From an uncultured Oscillibacter sp. (GTDB taxonomy: Bacteria; Bacillota; Clostridia; Oscillospirales; Oscillospiraceae), in NCBI GenBank assembly GCA_910577405.1, contig CAJTMG010000020.1, positions 4,564 to 68,563 on the forward strand: a stretch of DNA of 64,000 nt, read 5' to 3'. Numbering within the stretch: position 1 is the first letter of the stretch; every line of letters starts with the position of its first letter. Below are positions 29,806-37,375 of this stretch, piece after piece. Made by a program: the position numbers and the translations under genes. Below the pieces are notes generated by a model. It was not told the DNA's origin, made no database searches, and saw nothing but the letters and a program-made list of their open reading frames with translations.

Positions 29806-29834
29806 TTGATAAATTCGCCCAAAAACTTTATAAT
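29806..29834 (+). promoter_or_regulatory. sigma-A promoter of the hbd-bcd-etf operon
   Basis: TTGATA (29806-29811), a 17-nt spacer and consensus TATAAT (29829-29834). It gives a leader of about 100 nt before hbd. Confidence 0.85.
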
Positions 29835-29839
29835 GCAGA

Positions 29840-29857
29840 TTGTGAGTAAATTAGCAA
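29840..29857 (+). promoter_or_regulatory. candidate Rex operator overlapping the transcription start
   Basis: TTGTGAGTAAATTAGCAA matches the Rex consensus at 11 of 14 positions and covers the expected +1 site. Together with the distal site it would allow repression at low NADH. Confidence 0.42.
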
Positions 29858-29870
29858 TGTCCAATCTCGC

Positions 29871-29913
29871 ATGGACGCAGCCTGCTTTCAGAAAGGGAAG
29901 AAGAAGCGTCCAT
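29871..29913 (+). promoter_or_regulatory. leader hairpin upstream of hbd
   Basis: ATGGACGC (29871-29878) and GCGTCCAT (29906-29913) form a perfect 8-bp stem closing a 27-nt loop in the 5' untranslated region, ending 28 nt before the start codon. Confidence 0.45.
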
Positions 29914-29941
29914 AAGAATACAAATCTTAGGAGGAATTCAA

Positions 29942-30778
29942 ATGAAAGTAGCTATCTTCGGCGCCGGTACGATGGGCAGCGGCATCGCCCAGGTCTTCGC
30001 GGCTAAGGGCCATACCGCCTTGATGTACGCCAGCTCTGTCGCGTCCGCCCAGCGGCATAAGGATAATCTGGACAAGTCCCTCCAGAAGCGCGTGGACAAG
30101 GGCCGGATGGATCAGGCTGTCAAGGACGAGCTGATGTCTCATGTGCTGGTGGAGGAAAAGTCCGCCTGCGCCGACGCTGACCTGATTATCGAGTGCGTCA
30201 AGGAAGAAATGGCCACCAAGAAGGAGCTTCTTAACGAGCTGGACGCTATGTGCAAGCCCGAGGCGATCTTCGCTTCCAATACTTCCTCCCTGTCCATCAC
30301 CGAGATGGCTAACGGTCTGAAGCATCCCGTGATCGGTATGCACTTCTTCAATCCCGTCCCCAGCATGAAACTGGTGGAGATCATCCGCGGCGCCAAAACT
30401 ACCCAGGAGACCTTCGACGTGATCTGGAACCTCTCCAAGGAAATCGGCAAGGAACCCGTGGAGGTCAACGAGGCCCCCGGCTTCGTGGTCAATAAGATCC
30501 TGATTCCTATGATTAACGAGGCCGCCGACCTGCTGGATACCGGCGTAGCCAATGCAGAGGGCATTGATACCGCCATGAAACTGGGCGCAAATCATCCCAT
30601 GGGACCCCTGGCCCTGGGCGACCTGGTGGGCCTGGATGTGTGCCTGGCTATCATGGAGACCCTGTACAATGAGACCGGCGACCCCAAGTACCGCCCCAGC
30701 CTGCTGTTGCGCAAGAAGGTTCGGGCCGGCGAGCTGGGCCGGAAGACCGGTAAGGGTTTCTTTGATTATTCCAAGTAA
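29942..30778 (+). CDS. hbd: 3-hydroxybutyryl-CoA dehydrogenase
   Basis: A 278-residue NAD(P)-dependent enzyme reducing acetoacetyl-CoA to 3-hydroxybutyryl-CoA in butyrate formation. The Rossmann motif is VAIFGAGTMGSGIAQVFA. The catalytic His is in VIGMHFFNPVPSMKLVEI, and Asn in EAPGFVVNKIL. The C-terminal helical domain ends RKTGKGFFDYSK. It is the first gene of the operon, with TTAGGAGG 7 nt before the ATG. Codon use is strongly biased to one set, as expected for a highly expressed gene. Confidence 0.95.
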   Translation: MKVAIFGAGTMGSGIAQVFAAKGHTALMYASSVASAQRHKDNLDKSLQKRVDKGRMDQAVKDELMSHVLVEEKSACADADLIIECVKEEMATKKELLNELDAMCKPEAIFASNTSSLSITEMANGLKHPVIGMHFFNPVPSMKLVEIIRGAKTTQETFDVIWNLSKEIGKEPVEVNEAPGFVVNKILIPMINEAADLLDTGVANAEGIDTAMKLGANHPMGPLALGDLVGLDVCLAIMETLYNETGDPKYRPSLLLRKKVRAGELGRKTGKGFFDYSK

Positions 30779-30804
30779 AACCTGATAGAAAAGGAGTTAA
30801 AGGC

Positions 30805-31947
30805 ATGGATTTTCATCTGACAAACGAGCAGCTGATGCTCCGGAAAATGTACCGTGAATTCGCCGAGAACGAGGTCAAGCCCCTGGCCGAGGAAGTCGAC
30901 GAAACCGAAGAGTTCCCCATGGAGACCGTCAAGAAGATGGCCAAGCTGGGAATGATGGGCATTTACTTCCCGAAGGAATACGGCGGCGCGGGCGGTGACG
31001 TCCTGAGCTATGCCATGTGCGTGGAAGAGCTGGCCAAGGTCTGCGGTACCACTGCCGTTATCGTCTCTGCTCATACCTCCCTGTGCTGCGCCCCCATCTT
31101 CGAGCATGGCACCGAGGCCCAGAAGCAGAAGTATCTCCCCGATCTGTGCTCCGGTAGAAAGATCGGCGCTTTCGGACTGACTGAGCCGAACGCCGGTACT
31201 GACGCTTCCGGTCAGCAGACCATCGCCGTTCTCGAGGGCGACCATTATGTTCTCAACGGCTCCAAGTGCTTCATCACCAACGGCAACGTAGCTGATACCT
31301 TCGTGGTCTTTGCTATGACCGATAAGTCCAAGGGAAATCATGGCATCTCCGCTTTCATCGTGGAGAAGGATTTCCCCGGCTTCTCTACCGGCAAGCATGA
31401 GAAGAAAATGGGTATCCGCGGTTCTTCTACCTGCGACCTGATTTTCGAGGACTGCATCGTTCCCAAGGAGAACCTGCTGGGCAAAGAAGGCAAGGGCTTC
31501 AAGATCGCCATGCAGACCCTGGACGGCGGCCGTATCGGTATCGCGTCTCAGGCTCTGGGTCTGGGCGAGGGCGCCGTCAATGAGGCCATCAAGTATACCC
31601 AGGAGCGCGTGCAGTTCGGCCGCCGGCTGAGCCAGTTCCAGAACACCCAGTTCCAGCTGGCTGATATGCACACCCGTATGCAGGCCGCGCAGTACCTTGT
31701 CTACGCCGCTGCCACCAAGAAGCAGCTTCACGAGGACTATTCCATGGACGCGTCTATGGCCAAGCTCTTCGCCGCGGAAGCCGCTTCTGACGTCACCCGC
31801 CGCGCTGTCCAGCTCTTCGGCGGCTACGGCTATACCCGTGAGTATCCCGTGGAGCGTATGATGCGTGACGCCAAGATCACCGAGATCTATGAGGGCACCA
31901 GCGAAGTCCAGCGGATGGTCATTTCCAGCCGCCTGGGCGTGAAATAA
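30805..31947 (+). CDS. bcd: butyryl-CoA dehydrogenase (short-chain acyl-CoA dehydrogenase)
   Basis: A 380-residue FAD enzyme reducing crotonyl-CoA to butyryl-CoA. Key segments are GLTEPNAGTDASGQQT (FAD site), FITNGNVADTFVVFA, and the catalytic base Glu363 in IYEGTSEVQRMVI. Because etfB and etfA follow, it probably forms an electron-bifurcating Bcd-Etf complex that also reduces ferredoxin. That property is known for clostridial homologues and not directly visible here. AAAGGAG lies upstream of the start. Confidence 0.94.
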   Translation: MDFHLTNEQLMLRKMYREFAENEVKPLAEEVDETEEFPMETVKKMAKLGMMGIYFPKEYGGAGGDVLSYAMCVEELAKVCGTTAVIVSAHTSLCCAPIFEHGTEAQKQKYLPDLCSGRKIGAFGLTEPNAGTDASGQQTIAVLEGDHYVLNGSKCFITNGNVADTFVVFAMTDKSKGNHGISAFIVEKDFPGFSTGKHEKKMGIRGSSTCDLIFEDCIVPKENLLGKEGKGFKIAMQTLDGGRIGIASQALGLGEGAVNEAIKYTQERVQFGRRLSQFQNTQFQLADMHTRMQAAQYLVYAAATKKQLHEDYSMDASMAKLFAAEAASDVTRRAVQLFGGYGYTREYPVERMMRDAKITEIYEGTSEVQRMVISSRLGVK

Positions 31948-31965
31948 GACAGGAGGTATAAGGTC

Positions 31966-32766
31966 ATGAAAATTATTGTTTCCATTAAGCAGGTTCCCGA
32001 TACCTCCGGCAAGGTGGCGGTGAATCCCGATGGCACCCTGAATCGCGCTTCTATGCAGACCATCACGAACCCCGATGACATGAACGCCCTGGAGGCCGCC
32101 CTCAAGCTGAAGGACGAAACCGGCTGCAAGGTCATCGTGGTCACCATGGGTCCCCCTCCTGCGGCTGGTATGCTCCGGGAGGCCTTGGCTATGGGCGCGG
32201 ACGAGGCAGTTCTCGTGTCTGCCCGTGAGTTCGGCGGTTCCGATACCTACGCGACTTCCCAGATTCTTGCCGCCGCCGTCAACCGGATCGGTGTGGAATC
32301 TGATGATATCGTGATGTGCGGCCGGCAGGCTATCGACGGCGATACCGCTCAGGTTGGCCCCCAGATGGCCGAGAAGCTGCACCTGCCCCAGATTACTTAT
32401 GCCGCCGAGATTACCAAGGACGGCAATACCGTGACCGTCAAGCGTATGCTGGAAGACGGCTATATGACCATCAAGACCCAAACGCCCTGCCTGATTACCT
32501 GCATCAAGGAGCTGAACGAGCCCCGTTATATGAGCGTCGGCGGCGTGTTTGAGGCATACAGCAAGCCCCTCAGCACCTTCGGCTATGAGGATTTGAAGGA
32601 CGATCCCCTGATTGACGCGACGACCATTGGCCTGAAAGGTTCTCCCACCAACATCTTTAAGAGCTTTACGCCTCCCCAGAAGGGCGCCGGCATGATGCTG
32701 GAGGGCAACGACAAGGCCACCTGCGAAAAGCTGGCAGGCATCCTGGCCGCCAAGCACATCATCTAA
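31966..32766 (+). CDS. etfB: electron transfer flavoprotein subunit beta
   Basis: A 266-residue flavoprotein subunit. MKIIVSIKQVPDTSGKVAVNPDGTLNR at the start, CGRQAIDGDTAQVGPQMAE (the Etf-beta signature) and the long C-terminal recognition arm identify it. It carries NADH-derived electrons to Bcd together with EtfA. GGAGGTATAAG precedes the ATG. Confidence 0.96.
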   Translation: MKIIVSIKQVPDTSGKVAVNPDGTLNRASMQTITNPDDMNALEAALKLKDETGCKVIVVTMGPPPAAGMLREALAMGADEAVLVSAREFGGSDTYATSQILAAAVNRIGVESDDIVMCGRQAIDGDTAQVGPQMAEKLHLPQITYAAEITKDGNTVTVKRMLEDGYMTIKTQTPCLITCIKELNEPRYMSVGGVFEAYSKPLSTFGYEDLKDDPLIDATTIGLKGSPTNIFKSFTPPQKGAGMMLEGNDKATCEKLAGILAAKHII

Positions 32767-32785
32767 AGAAGGGGGATAAACGAAT

Positions 32786-33895
32786 ATGTCTACTTTCAAT
32801 AGCGCGGATATCGCTGCCTTCAAGGACGTTTGGGTCTTCTGTGAGCAGCGTGAGGGCAAGCTGATGCCCACCGATTTTGAGCTGATTTCCAAGGGCCGGG
32901 ACCTGGCCGACGAGCTGGGCGTGAACCTGTGCGGCCTGCTGTTGGGCGGCGAGGGCATCGAAGCCACCGCGAAGGAATTGGGCGGCTATGGCGCTGATAA
33001 GGTCATCGTCTGCGAGAATCCTATGCTGGCCGTTTACAATACCGACGCTTATGCTAAGGTGATCTGCGATGTGATCGAAGAGCTGAAGCCCGAGGCGTTC
33101 CTCATTGGTGCTACCAACATCGGCCGTGACCTGGCTCCCCGCTGCGCTGCCCGTCTCCATACCGGTCTGTGCGCGGACTGCACTCATCTGGATATTGATG
33201 TGGCCAACTACATCCAGTTCCTGCGGGAGGCTTCCACCCTTGATGTGGACGGCCAGAAGTGGGATATGTCTGACCGTAATCTGAAGATGACCCGTCCGGC
33301 GTTCGGCGGCCACCTGATGGCTACCATTATCTGCCCCCGGTTCCGTCCCTGCATGGCTACCGTGCGTCCCGGCGTTATGAAGAAGAACGCGTTTGACCAG
33401 GCTAAGGCGGACGCCTGTGAGATTGTAAAGCCAGCATTCTCTATTTCCGATGCCGACATTCAGACCGAGGTCACCGAGGTCGTGAAGGCCGCGAAGAAGC
33501 TGGTGGACCTGATCGGCGCGGACTTCATCGTTTCCGTTGGCCGCGGCATCAGCAAGGACGTGGAAGGCGGCATTAAGCTGGCGGAAGAGCTGGCGGCAGA
33601 ACTGGGCGGCGTTGTGGGCGGCTCCCGCGCGACCATCGACTCCGGCTGGCTGTCTGCTGACCATCAGGTTGGACAGACCGGCAAGACTGTGCATCCGAAA
33701 GTGTATGTGGCTCTGGGTATTTCCGGCGCCATCCAGCACAAGGCCGGTATGCAGGATTCTGAGTGCATTATTGCCGTCAACAAGAACGACACGGCTCCCA
33801 TTTTCGAGATTGCCGACTATGGTATCTGCGGCGACCTGTTCAAGGTGACCCCGCTGCTGACCGAGGCGATCCGTGCTGCGAAGGCCGCGAAGTAA
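32786..33895 (+). CDS. etfA: electron transfer flavoprotein subunit alpha
   Basis: A 369-residue subunit with an N-terminal half similar to EtfB and a C-terminal FAD domain. The latter shows VGGSRATIDSGWLSADHQVGQTGKTVHPKVY (the FAD-binding signature, quoted in part) and ALGISGAIQHKAGMQ. No ferredoxin domain is fused. The operon lacks crotonase (crt) and thiolase (thl) genes, which must lie elsewhere. A terminator follows the stop codon. Confidence 0.96.
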   Translation: MSTFNSADIAAFKDVWVFCEQREGKLMPTDFELISKGRDLADELGVNLCGLLLGGEGIEATAKELGGYGADKVIVCENPMLAVYNTDAYAKVICDVIEELKPEAFLIGATNIGRDLAPRCAARLHTGLCADCTHLDIDVANYIQFLREASTLDVDGQKWDMSDRNLKMTRPAFGGHLMATIICPRFRPCMATVRPGVMKKNAFDQAKADACEIVKPAFSISDADIQTEVTEVVKAAKKLVDLIGADFIVSVGRGISKDVEGGIKLAEELAAELGGVVGGSRATIDSGWLSADHQVGQTGKTVHPKVYVALGISGAIQHKAGMQDSECIIAVNKNDTAPIFEIADYGICGDLFKVTPLLTEAIRAAKAAK

Positions 33896-33908
33896 GAGAG
33901 ATTTTCAG

Positions 33909-33940
33909 AAAGGGGAGGGCTTTCGGGTCCTCTCCTTTTG
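33909..33940 (+). terminator. intrinsic terminator of the hbd-bcd-etf operon
   Basis: AAAGGGGAGG (33909-33918) pairs with CCTCTCCTTT (33929-33938), with one G-U pair and a 10-nt loop. The T-run is short. Confidence 0.75.
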
Positions 33941-34097
33941 CTGTAATGGGCCGGTTTTACACGCTTATCTCATAACAGCCTAATATATAATAAATGGAAT
34001 CCGGCGCAGCAGTCGATGTGCCCCAGCCTGCCGGTGGTTCTTCCAGCAGCCTTTGCCGTCGAGGATGAGCTGACTTTGGCGGATTTCGCGGAAAGGC

Positions 34098-34126
34098 TTG
34101 CAAAAGGGTGGCAAATGTGTTATTCT
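34098..34126 (+). promoter_or_regulatory. promoter of the DUF3343-YedE-TusA cluster
   Basis: TTGCAA (34098-34103), a 17-nt spacer and TATTCT (34121-34126), 34 nt upstream of the DUF3343 gene. Confidence 0.6.
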
Positions 34127-34160
34127 AAGAAAAGAATAGCGGTAGGGAGGGGGAGAACGG

Positions 34161-34397
34161 ATGCGGAAAAGCTGTCTCCGTTGTGTGGTTGCCTTTCATA
34201 CGACGGCAGGTGCGATGGCGGCGGAACAGCTGTGCCATCGAGAGGACTTGGAGGGCCGTTTGATTTCCGTGCCCCGGAAGATTACGTCGGACTGCGGAAT
34301 CGCCTGGTCTGCGCCGCCAGAACTGCGGGAGACGCTGGAGGCGCGTTTTCAGGAGGCTGGCATTGAAACAGCGGGCTTTTACGAATTGTTGGTATAA
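34161..34397 (+). CDS. DUF3343 protein, putative Se/S carrier-like
   Basis: A 78-residue protein with the DUF3343 pattern: an N-terminal FHTTAGAMAAEQL helix, a GRLISVPRKITSDCGIAW segment in which Cys follows Asp, and a C-terminal ETAGFYELLV strand. The conserved Cys is proposed in the literature to carry sulfur or selenium. Two additional N-terminal cysteines (KSCLRC) are unusual. The following genes, a YedE transporter and a TusA-like sulfurtransferase, support a selenium or sulfur role. The start follows GGGAGGGGGAG. Confidence 0.8.
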   Translation: MRKSCLRCVVAFHTTAGAMAAEQLCHREDLEGRLISVPRKITSDCGIAWSAPPELRETLEARFQEAGIETAGFYELLV

Positions 34398-34442
34398 AAA
34401 GCGTTTTCTTTTACATATCGTTATTCTGTAAGAAAGACAACG

Positions 34443-35558
34443 ATGGGAGTGGTAAAAGTGAAAGACAGTTGGCTGCGCCGGAATGGGCTGATTTTGATTA
34501 GCGGCGTGGTAGTTGGCGTTGCGGCGCTGGTGTTGACCTGGGCAGGGAATCCGAAGAATATGGGTTTCTGCATTGCGTGTTTCGAGCGGGACATTGCCGG
34601 TGCGCTGGGGTTCCATAGCGCGGCGAAGGTGCAGTATCTGCGTCCGGAAATTGTAGGCATCGTGCTGGGTTCAACCATAGCGGCGCTGGGCTTCCGGGAA
34701 TTCAAGGGCCGCGCGGGTTCATCTCCGGCCTGCCGGTTTGTGGTGGGACTGTGGGTGATGATAGGCGCGCTGGTCTTCCTGGGCTGTCCCCTGCGGATGG
34801 TCATACGGCTTGGCGGCGGCGACCTGACGGCGGTTGCGGGACTGCTGGGCTTCCTGGCTGGTATTTTGGTTGGGATTGTGTTTTTGAAGCGGGGCTTTTC
34901 CCTTGGCCGGGCGTATCCTGTAAAGCTGGGGGAGGGCATGATGATACCAGGGGTGATGGCGCTTCTGCTGGCATTGCTGTTGGCGGCGCCAGGACTGCTG
35001 AAGTTCTCGGAGGAAGGCCCTGGCTCCATGCACGCGTTCTGGGGAATCTCCCTGGTGGCCGGACTGGTGGTAGGGGCGTTGGCACAGCGGAGCCGTCTTT
35101 GCATGGCAGGTGGTTTGCGGGATGGATTTTTGCTGCGGGATTTCACGCTTTTGACTGGTTTCCTGGCCATTTGGGTGACAATGACCATAGGAAATCTGAT
35201 ACTGGGCAGCTACAATCTCTCCGCGCAGTCGCAGCCCATTGCCCACAGCCAATATCTCTGGTCCTTCCTAGGGATGGCGCTGGCAGGCTGGGGCTCCATA
35301 TTGCTGGGAGGCTGTCCGCTGCGTCAATTGATCCTGGCAGGGGAGGGGAACGGCGATTCAGCCATAGCGGTATTCGGCATGATTGTCGGCGCGGCAATTG
35401 CCCATAATTTCGGACTGGCCGGGAATGCTGACAGCGTAGTGGACGGCACGTATCAAGTAGGCGGAATTGGCAATGCTGGAAAAATTGCGGTGGTTTTGGG
35501 CTTTGCGGTACTGCTTGCGGTAAGTCTGAGCCATCTGCCAGGAAAGGAGGACGCATGA
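34443..35558 (+). CDS. yedE: YedE-family putative selenium/sulfur transporter
   Basis: An integral membrane protein of 371 residues with about ten helices arranged as two YeeE/YedE repeats. Conserved cysteine loops are GFCIACFERD, a GCPLRM motif near residue 120, SRLCMAGGLRDG and a second GCPLRQL motif near 295. The linked tusA-like gene overlaps its stop codon. In related anaerobes this pair accompanies selenium metabolism genes; none of selA, selB or selD is in the window. The start is uncertain: a GTG five codons downstream (34458) has GGGAGTGG as ribosome site and may be the real one. Confidence 0.88.
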   Translation: MGVVKVKDSWLRRNGLILISGVVVGVAALVLTWAGNPKNMGFCIACFERDIAGALGFHSAAKVQYLRPEIVGIVLGSTIAALGFREFKGRAGSSPACRFVVGLWVMIGALVFLGCPLRMVIRLGGGDLTAVAGLLGFLAGILVGIVFLKRGFSLGRAYPVKLGEGMMIPGVMALLLALLLAAPGLLKFSEEGPGSMHAFWGISLVAGLVVGALAQRSRLCMAGGLRDGFLLRDFTLLTGFLAIWVTMTIGNLILGSYNLSAQSQPIAHSQYLWSFLGMALAGWGSILLGGCPLRQLILAGEGNGDSAIAVFGMIVGAAIAHNFGLAGNADSVVDGTYQVGGIGNAGKIAVVLGFAVLLAVSLSHLPGKEDA

Positions 35559-35761
35559 TGATTGACGCAAGGGGCCTGTCATGTCCAATGCCGGTAGTGA
35601 TGGTGCAGAAGAAAGTCCAGAAAACGCGGCCTGCGTCACTGGAGGTTCTGGTGGACGCCCGGGTCGCGGTGGAAAACATCAGCCGCTTTGCCCGTTCCAA
35701 AGGCTACGGAATAGCGGTAGAGGAACAGGGCGGGGATTACAAGCTGACCCTGACGAAGTAA
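35555..35761 (+). CDS. TusA/SirA-like sulfurtransferase
   Basis: A 68-residue carrier with the CPMPVV motif (DARGLSCPMPVVMVQKKV), whose Cys forms a persulfide or perselenide in relatives such as TusA and YedF. It is shorter than YedF, which has an extra C-terminal domain. The start overlaps the yedE stop, so the two are translationally coupled and probably work together, with YedE supplying the chalcogen. Confidence 0.88.
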   Translation: MMIDARGLSCPMPVVMVQKKVQKTRPASLEVLVDARVAVENISRFARSKGYGIAVEEQGGDYKLTLTK

Positions 35762-35772
35762 AAAAGTGCATA

Positions 35773-35808
35773 AAAAAAGGCTCGCTGTGTACGCATAGCG
35801 GGCTTTTT
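35773..35808 (+). terminator. intrinsic terminator
   Basis: AAAAAGGCTCGCT pairs with AGCGGGCTTTTT, with one bulged G and one G-U pair, then T-rich sequence. It ends the selenium/sulfur cluster. Confidence 0.75.
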
Positions 35809-35901
35809 GCATTGAGAGATCGGCATTTCGACAGAAACTCCGGCGCGGTCGTGCTAAGATGGGAGCAAGAGCAAACAGGACAAGCCCAGGAGGAGGAGAA
35901 T

Positions 35902-36207
35902 ATGGAAATCCAGGCAACGACAATCGACCGTAATTTACTGTTGGAGCTAAGCGGGGAGCTGGATCATCCGGGCGCACGGAAAGCGCTGCGTGAGCTGGAG
36001 CAGGCCCTGGACGCGGCGCTGCCCCGGAAGCTGGTGCTGGACCTGGAGGGCGTCACGTTTATGGACAGCTCCGGCATTGCGCTGATTCTCCATGCACAAC
36101 AGAAGATGCAGCTTCTTGACGGCAGTCTTCTGGTACGCGGCGTGCCGCCTCAGGCCCGGCGGGTATTGGAGGCCGCAGGAATCAGCCGTCTGGTCACAAT
36201 CAAGTAA
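35902..36207 (+). CDS. spoIIAA: anti-sigma F factor antagonist SpoIIAA
   Basis: A 101-residue STAS-domain protein that, when dephosphorylated in the forespore, binds SpoIIAB and frees sigma-F. The regulatory serine is in TFMDSSGIALILHA (Ser56/Ser57). It is the first gene of the spoIIAA-spoIIAB-sigF operon, with AGGAGGAG 7 nt upstream. I could not identify the expected sigma-H promoter with confidence. Confidence 0.93.
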   Translation: MEIQATTIDRNLLLELSGELDHPGARKALRELEQALDAALPRKLVLDLEGVTFMDSSGIALILHAQQKMQLLDGSLLVRGVPPQARRVLEAAGISRLVTIK

Positions 36208-36224
36208 GGAGGGGAGTACATACC

Positions 36225-36674
36225 ATGAGAACGAAGGCGACGAACGAGGTCACCCTGACCTTTCCCAGCCTGAGCCGTAACGAGAGCTTTGTCCGTTCCG
36301 CGACGGCGTGCTTTGCGGCCCAGCTTGATCCGACCCTGAATGAGTTGGAGGATATCAAAACGGCGGTCAGTGAAGCGGTGACAAATGCCATCGTCCACGG
36401 CTATCCGGACAGCATTGGGCAGGTGACGGTAAAGCTGCGCGTCTGCGGAGAGAATCAGATGGAAGTTGTTGTAAAGGACCACGGCCGGGGCATTCCTGAC
36501 GTTGACCGTGCCCGGCAGCCAATGTTTACAACCGGTGGAGAGGAGCGCAGCGGCATGGGCTTTACGATTATGGAGAGCTTTATGGACAAGGTGGCAGTCC
36601 GTTCCGCGGTAGGGCGGGGAACGACGGTGGTCATGCGGAAGCGTCTGGCGCCCCGGCTGAAAGCGGTGAAATGA
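36225..36674 (+). CDS. spoIIAB: anti-sigma F factor / serine kinase SpoIIAB
   Basis: A 149-residue GHKL-family kinase that holds sigma-F inactive and phosphorylates SpoIIAA. The ATP-binding N-box is DIKTAVSEAVTNAIVHGYP; the G1-type box is VKDHGRGIPDVDRARQP; the final G box is ERSGMGFTIMESFMD. Length is normal. It overlaps sigF by 4 nt. Confidence 0.95.
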   Translation: MRTKATNEVTLTFPSLSRNESFVRSATACFAAQLDPTLNELEDIKTAVSEAVTNAIVHGYPDSIGQVTVKLRVCGENQMEVVVKDHGRGIPDVDRARQPMFTTGGEERSGMGFTIMESFMDKVAVRSAVGRGTTVVMRKRLAPRLKAVK

Positions 36675-37375
36675 GCGCGGCGCTGGAGCTTCTCCGGGCG
36701 GCGCAGCAGGGTGACCGGGACGCGTGCGAGCAGGCCGTGATAGAGAACAACGGGCTGATTTGGAGCGTAGTCCGCCGGTACTATGGCCGGGGGGTGGAGC
36801 CGGACGACCTGTATCAGCTGGGCTGTCTTGGTTTTCTGAAAGCCGTCCAGGGATTTGATTTTGACTATGGCACCTGCTTCTCCACGTACGCCGTGCCGAA
36901 GATAGCGGGGGAAATCCGGCGTTTTCTCCGGGACGACGGCGCGCTGAAGGTAGGCCGGAGCATCCGGGAGCAGGCCCAGACGCTGTACAGTGCCCGGGAG
37001 CGTCTGCGGCAGGAGCTGGGGCGGGAACCAGCGCTGTCCGAGCTGTCGGAAGCCACGGGACTGACGCCGGAAGAAATTGCCCGCACGGACCTGGCCACAG
37101 ACGCTCCGGAATCTTTGCAGCAGGAGACGGCGGATGGTCTGACCTTGGAGGGGACGTTGGGAACATCTGCGCCCGAAGAGGGGATCATCGAGCGGATTGC
37201 TTTGAGGGAGGCCATCGACCAGCTTCCTGAGAAAGAACGTATGACCATTCTCCTGCGCTATTTCAAGGGTCTGACGCAGGAACGGACGGCCCGGATTCTG
37301 GGGGTGTCTCAGGTGCAGGTATCCCGGTTGGAACGCCGGGGCCTGAAACGCCTGCGGGAGAGCTTCGGGGAATAA
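36671..37375 (+). CDS. sigF: RNA polymerase sporulation sigma factor SigF
   Basis: The first forespore-specific sigma factor, 234 residues. Region 2 contains IENNGLIWSVVRRYYGRGVEPDDLYQLGCLGFLKAVQGFD (quoted in two conserved parts, NNGLIWSVVRRYYGRG and DDLYQLGCLGFLKAV). Region 3 has GREPALSELSEATGL. Region 4 ends in the helix-turn-helix TARILGVSQVQVSRLERRGL. The start overlaps the spoIIAB stop (ATGA). Its 3' end overlaps the convergent DUF4130 gene by 113 nt. Confidence 0.96.
   Translation: MSAALELLRAAQQGDRDACEQAVIENNGLIWSVVRRYYGRGVEPDDLYQLGCLGFLKAVQGFDFDYGTCFSTYAVPKIAGEIRRFLRDDGALKVGRSIREQAQTLYSARERLRQELGREPALSELSEATGLTPEEIARTDLATDAPESLQQETADGLTLEGTLGTSAPEEGIIERIALREAIDQLPEKERMTILLRYFKGLTQERTARILGVSQVQVSRLERRGLKRLRESFGE

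Larger units (their letters stand above)
29450..29941. other. long intergenic region between trmB and hbd
   Basis: It contains the trmB promoter (minus strand), the hbd promoter, two candidate Rex operators and a leader hairpin. Short open frames on both strands here lack ribosome sites and sensible composition, so I did not call genes. Confidence 0.6.

Noticed and set aside
30766..32967. Open frame antisense to bcd/etfB
   Set aside because: Its openness follows from the strongly biased codon use of the highly expressed genes on the plus strand.
34016..34366. Frame overlapping the DUF3343 gene
   Set aside because: It contains the promoter of the cluster, lacks a ribosome site, and overlaps a recognisable family in another frame.
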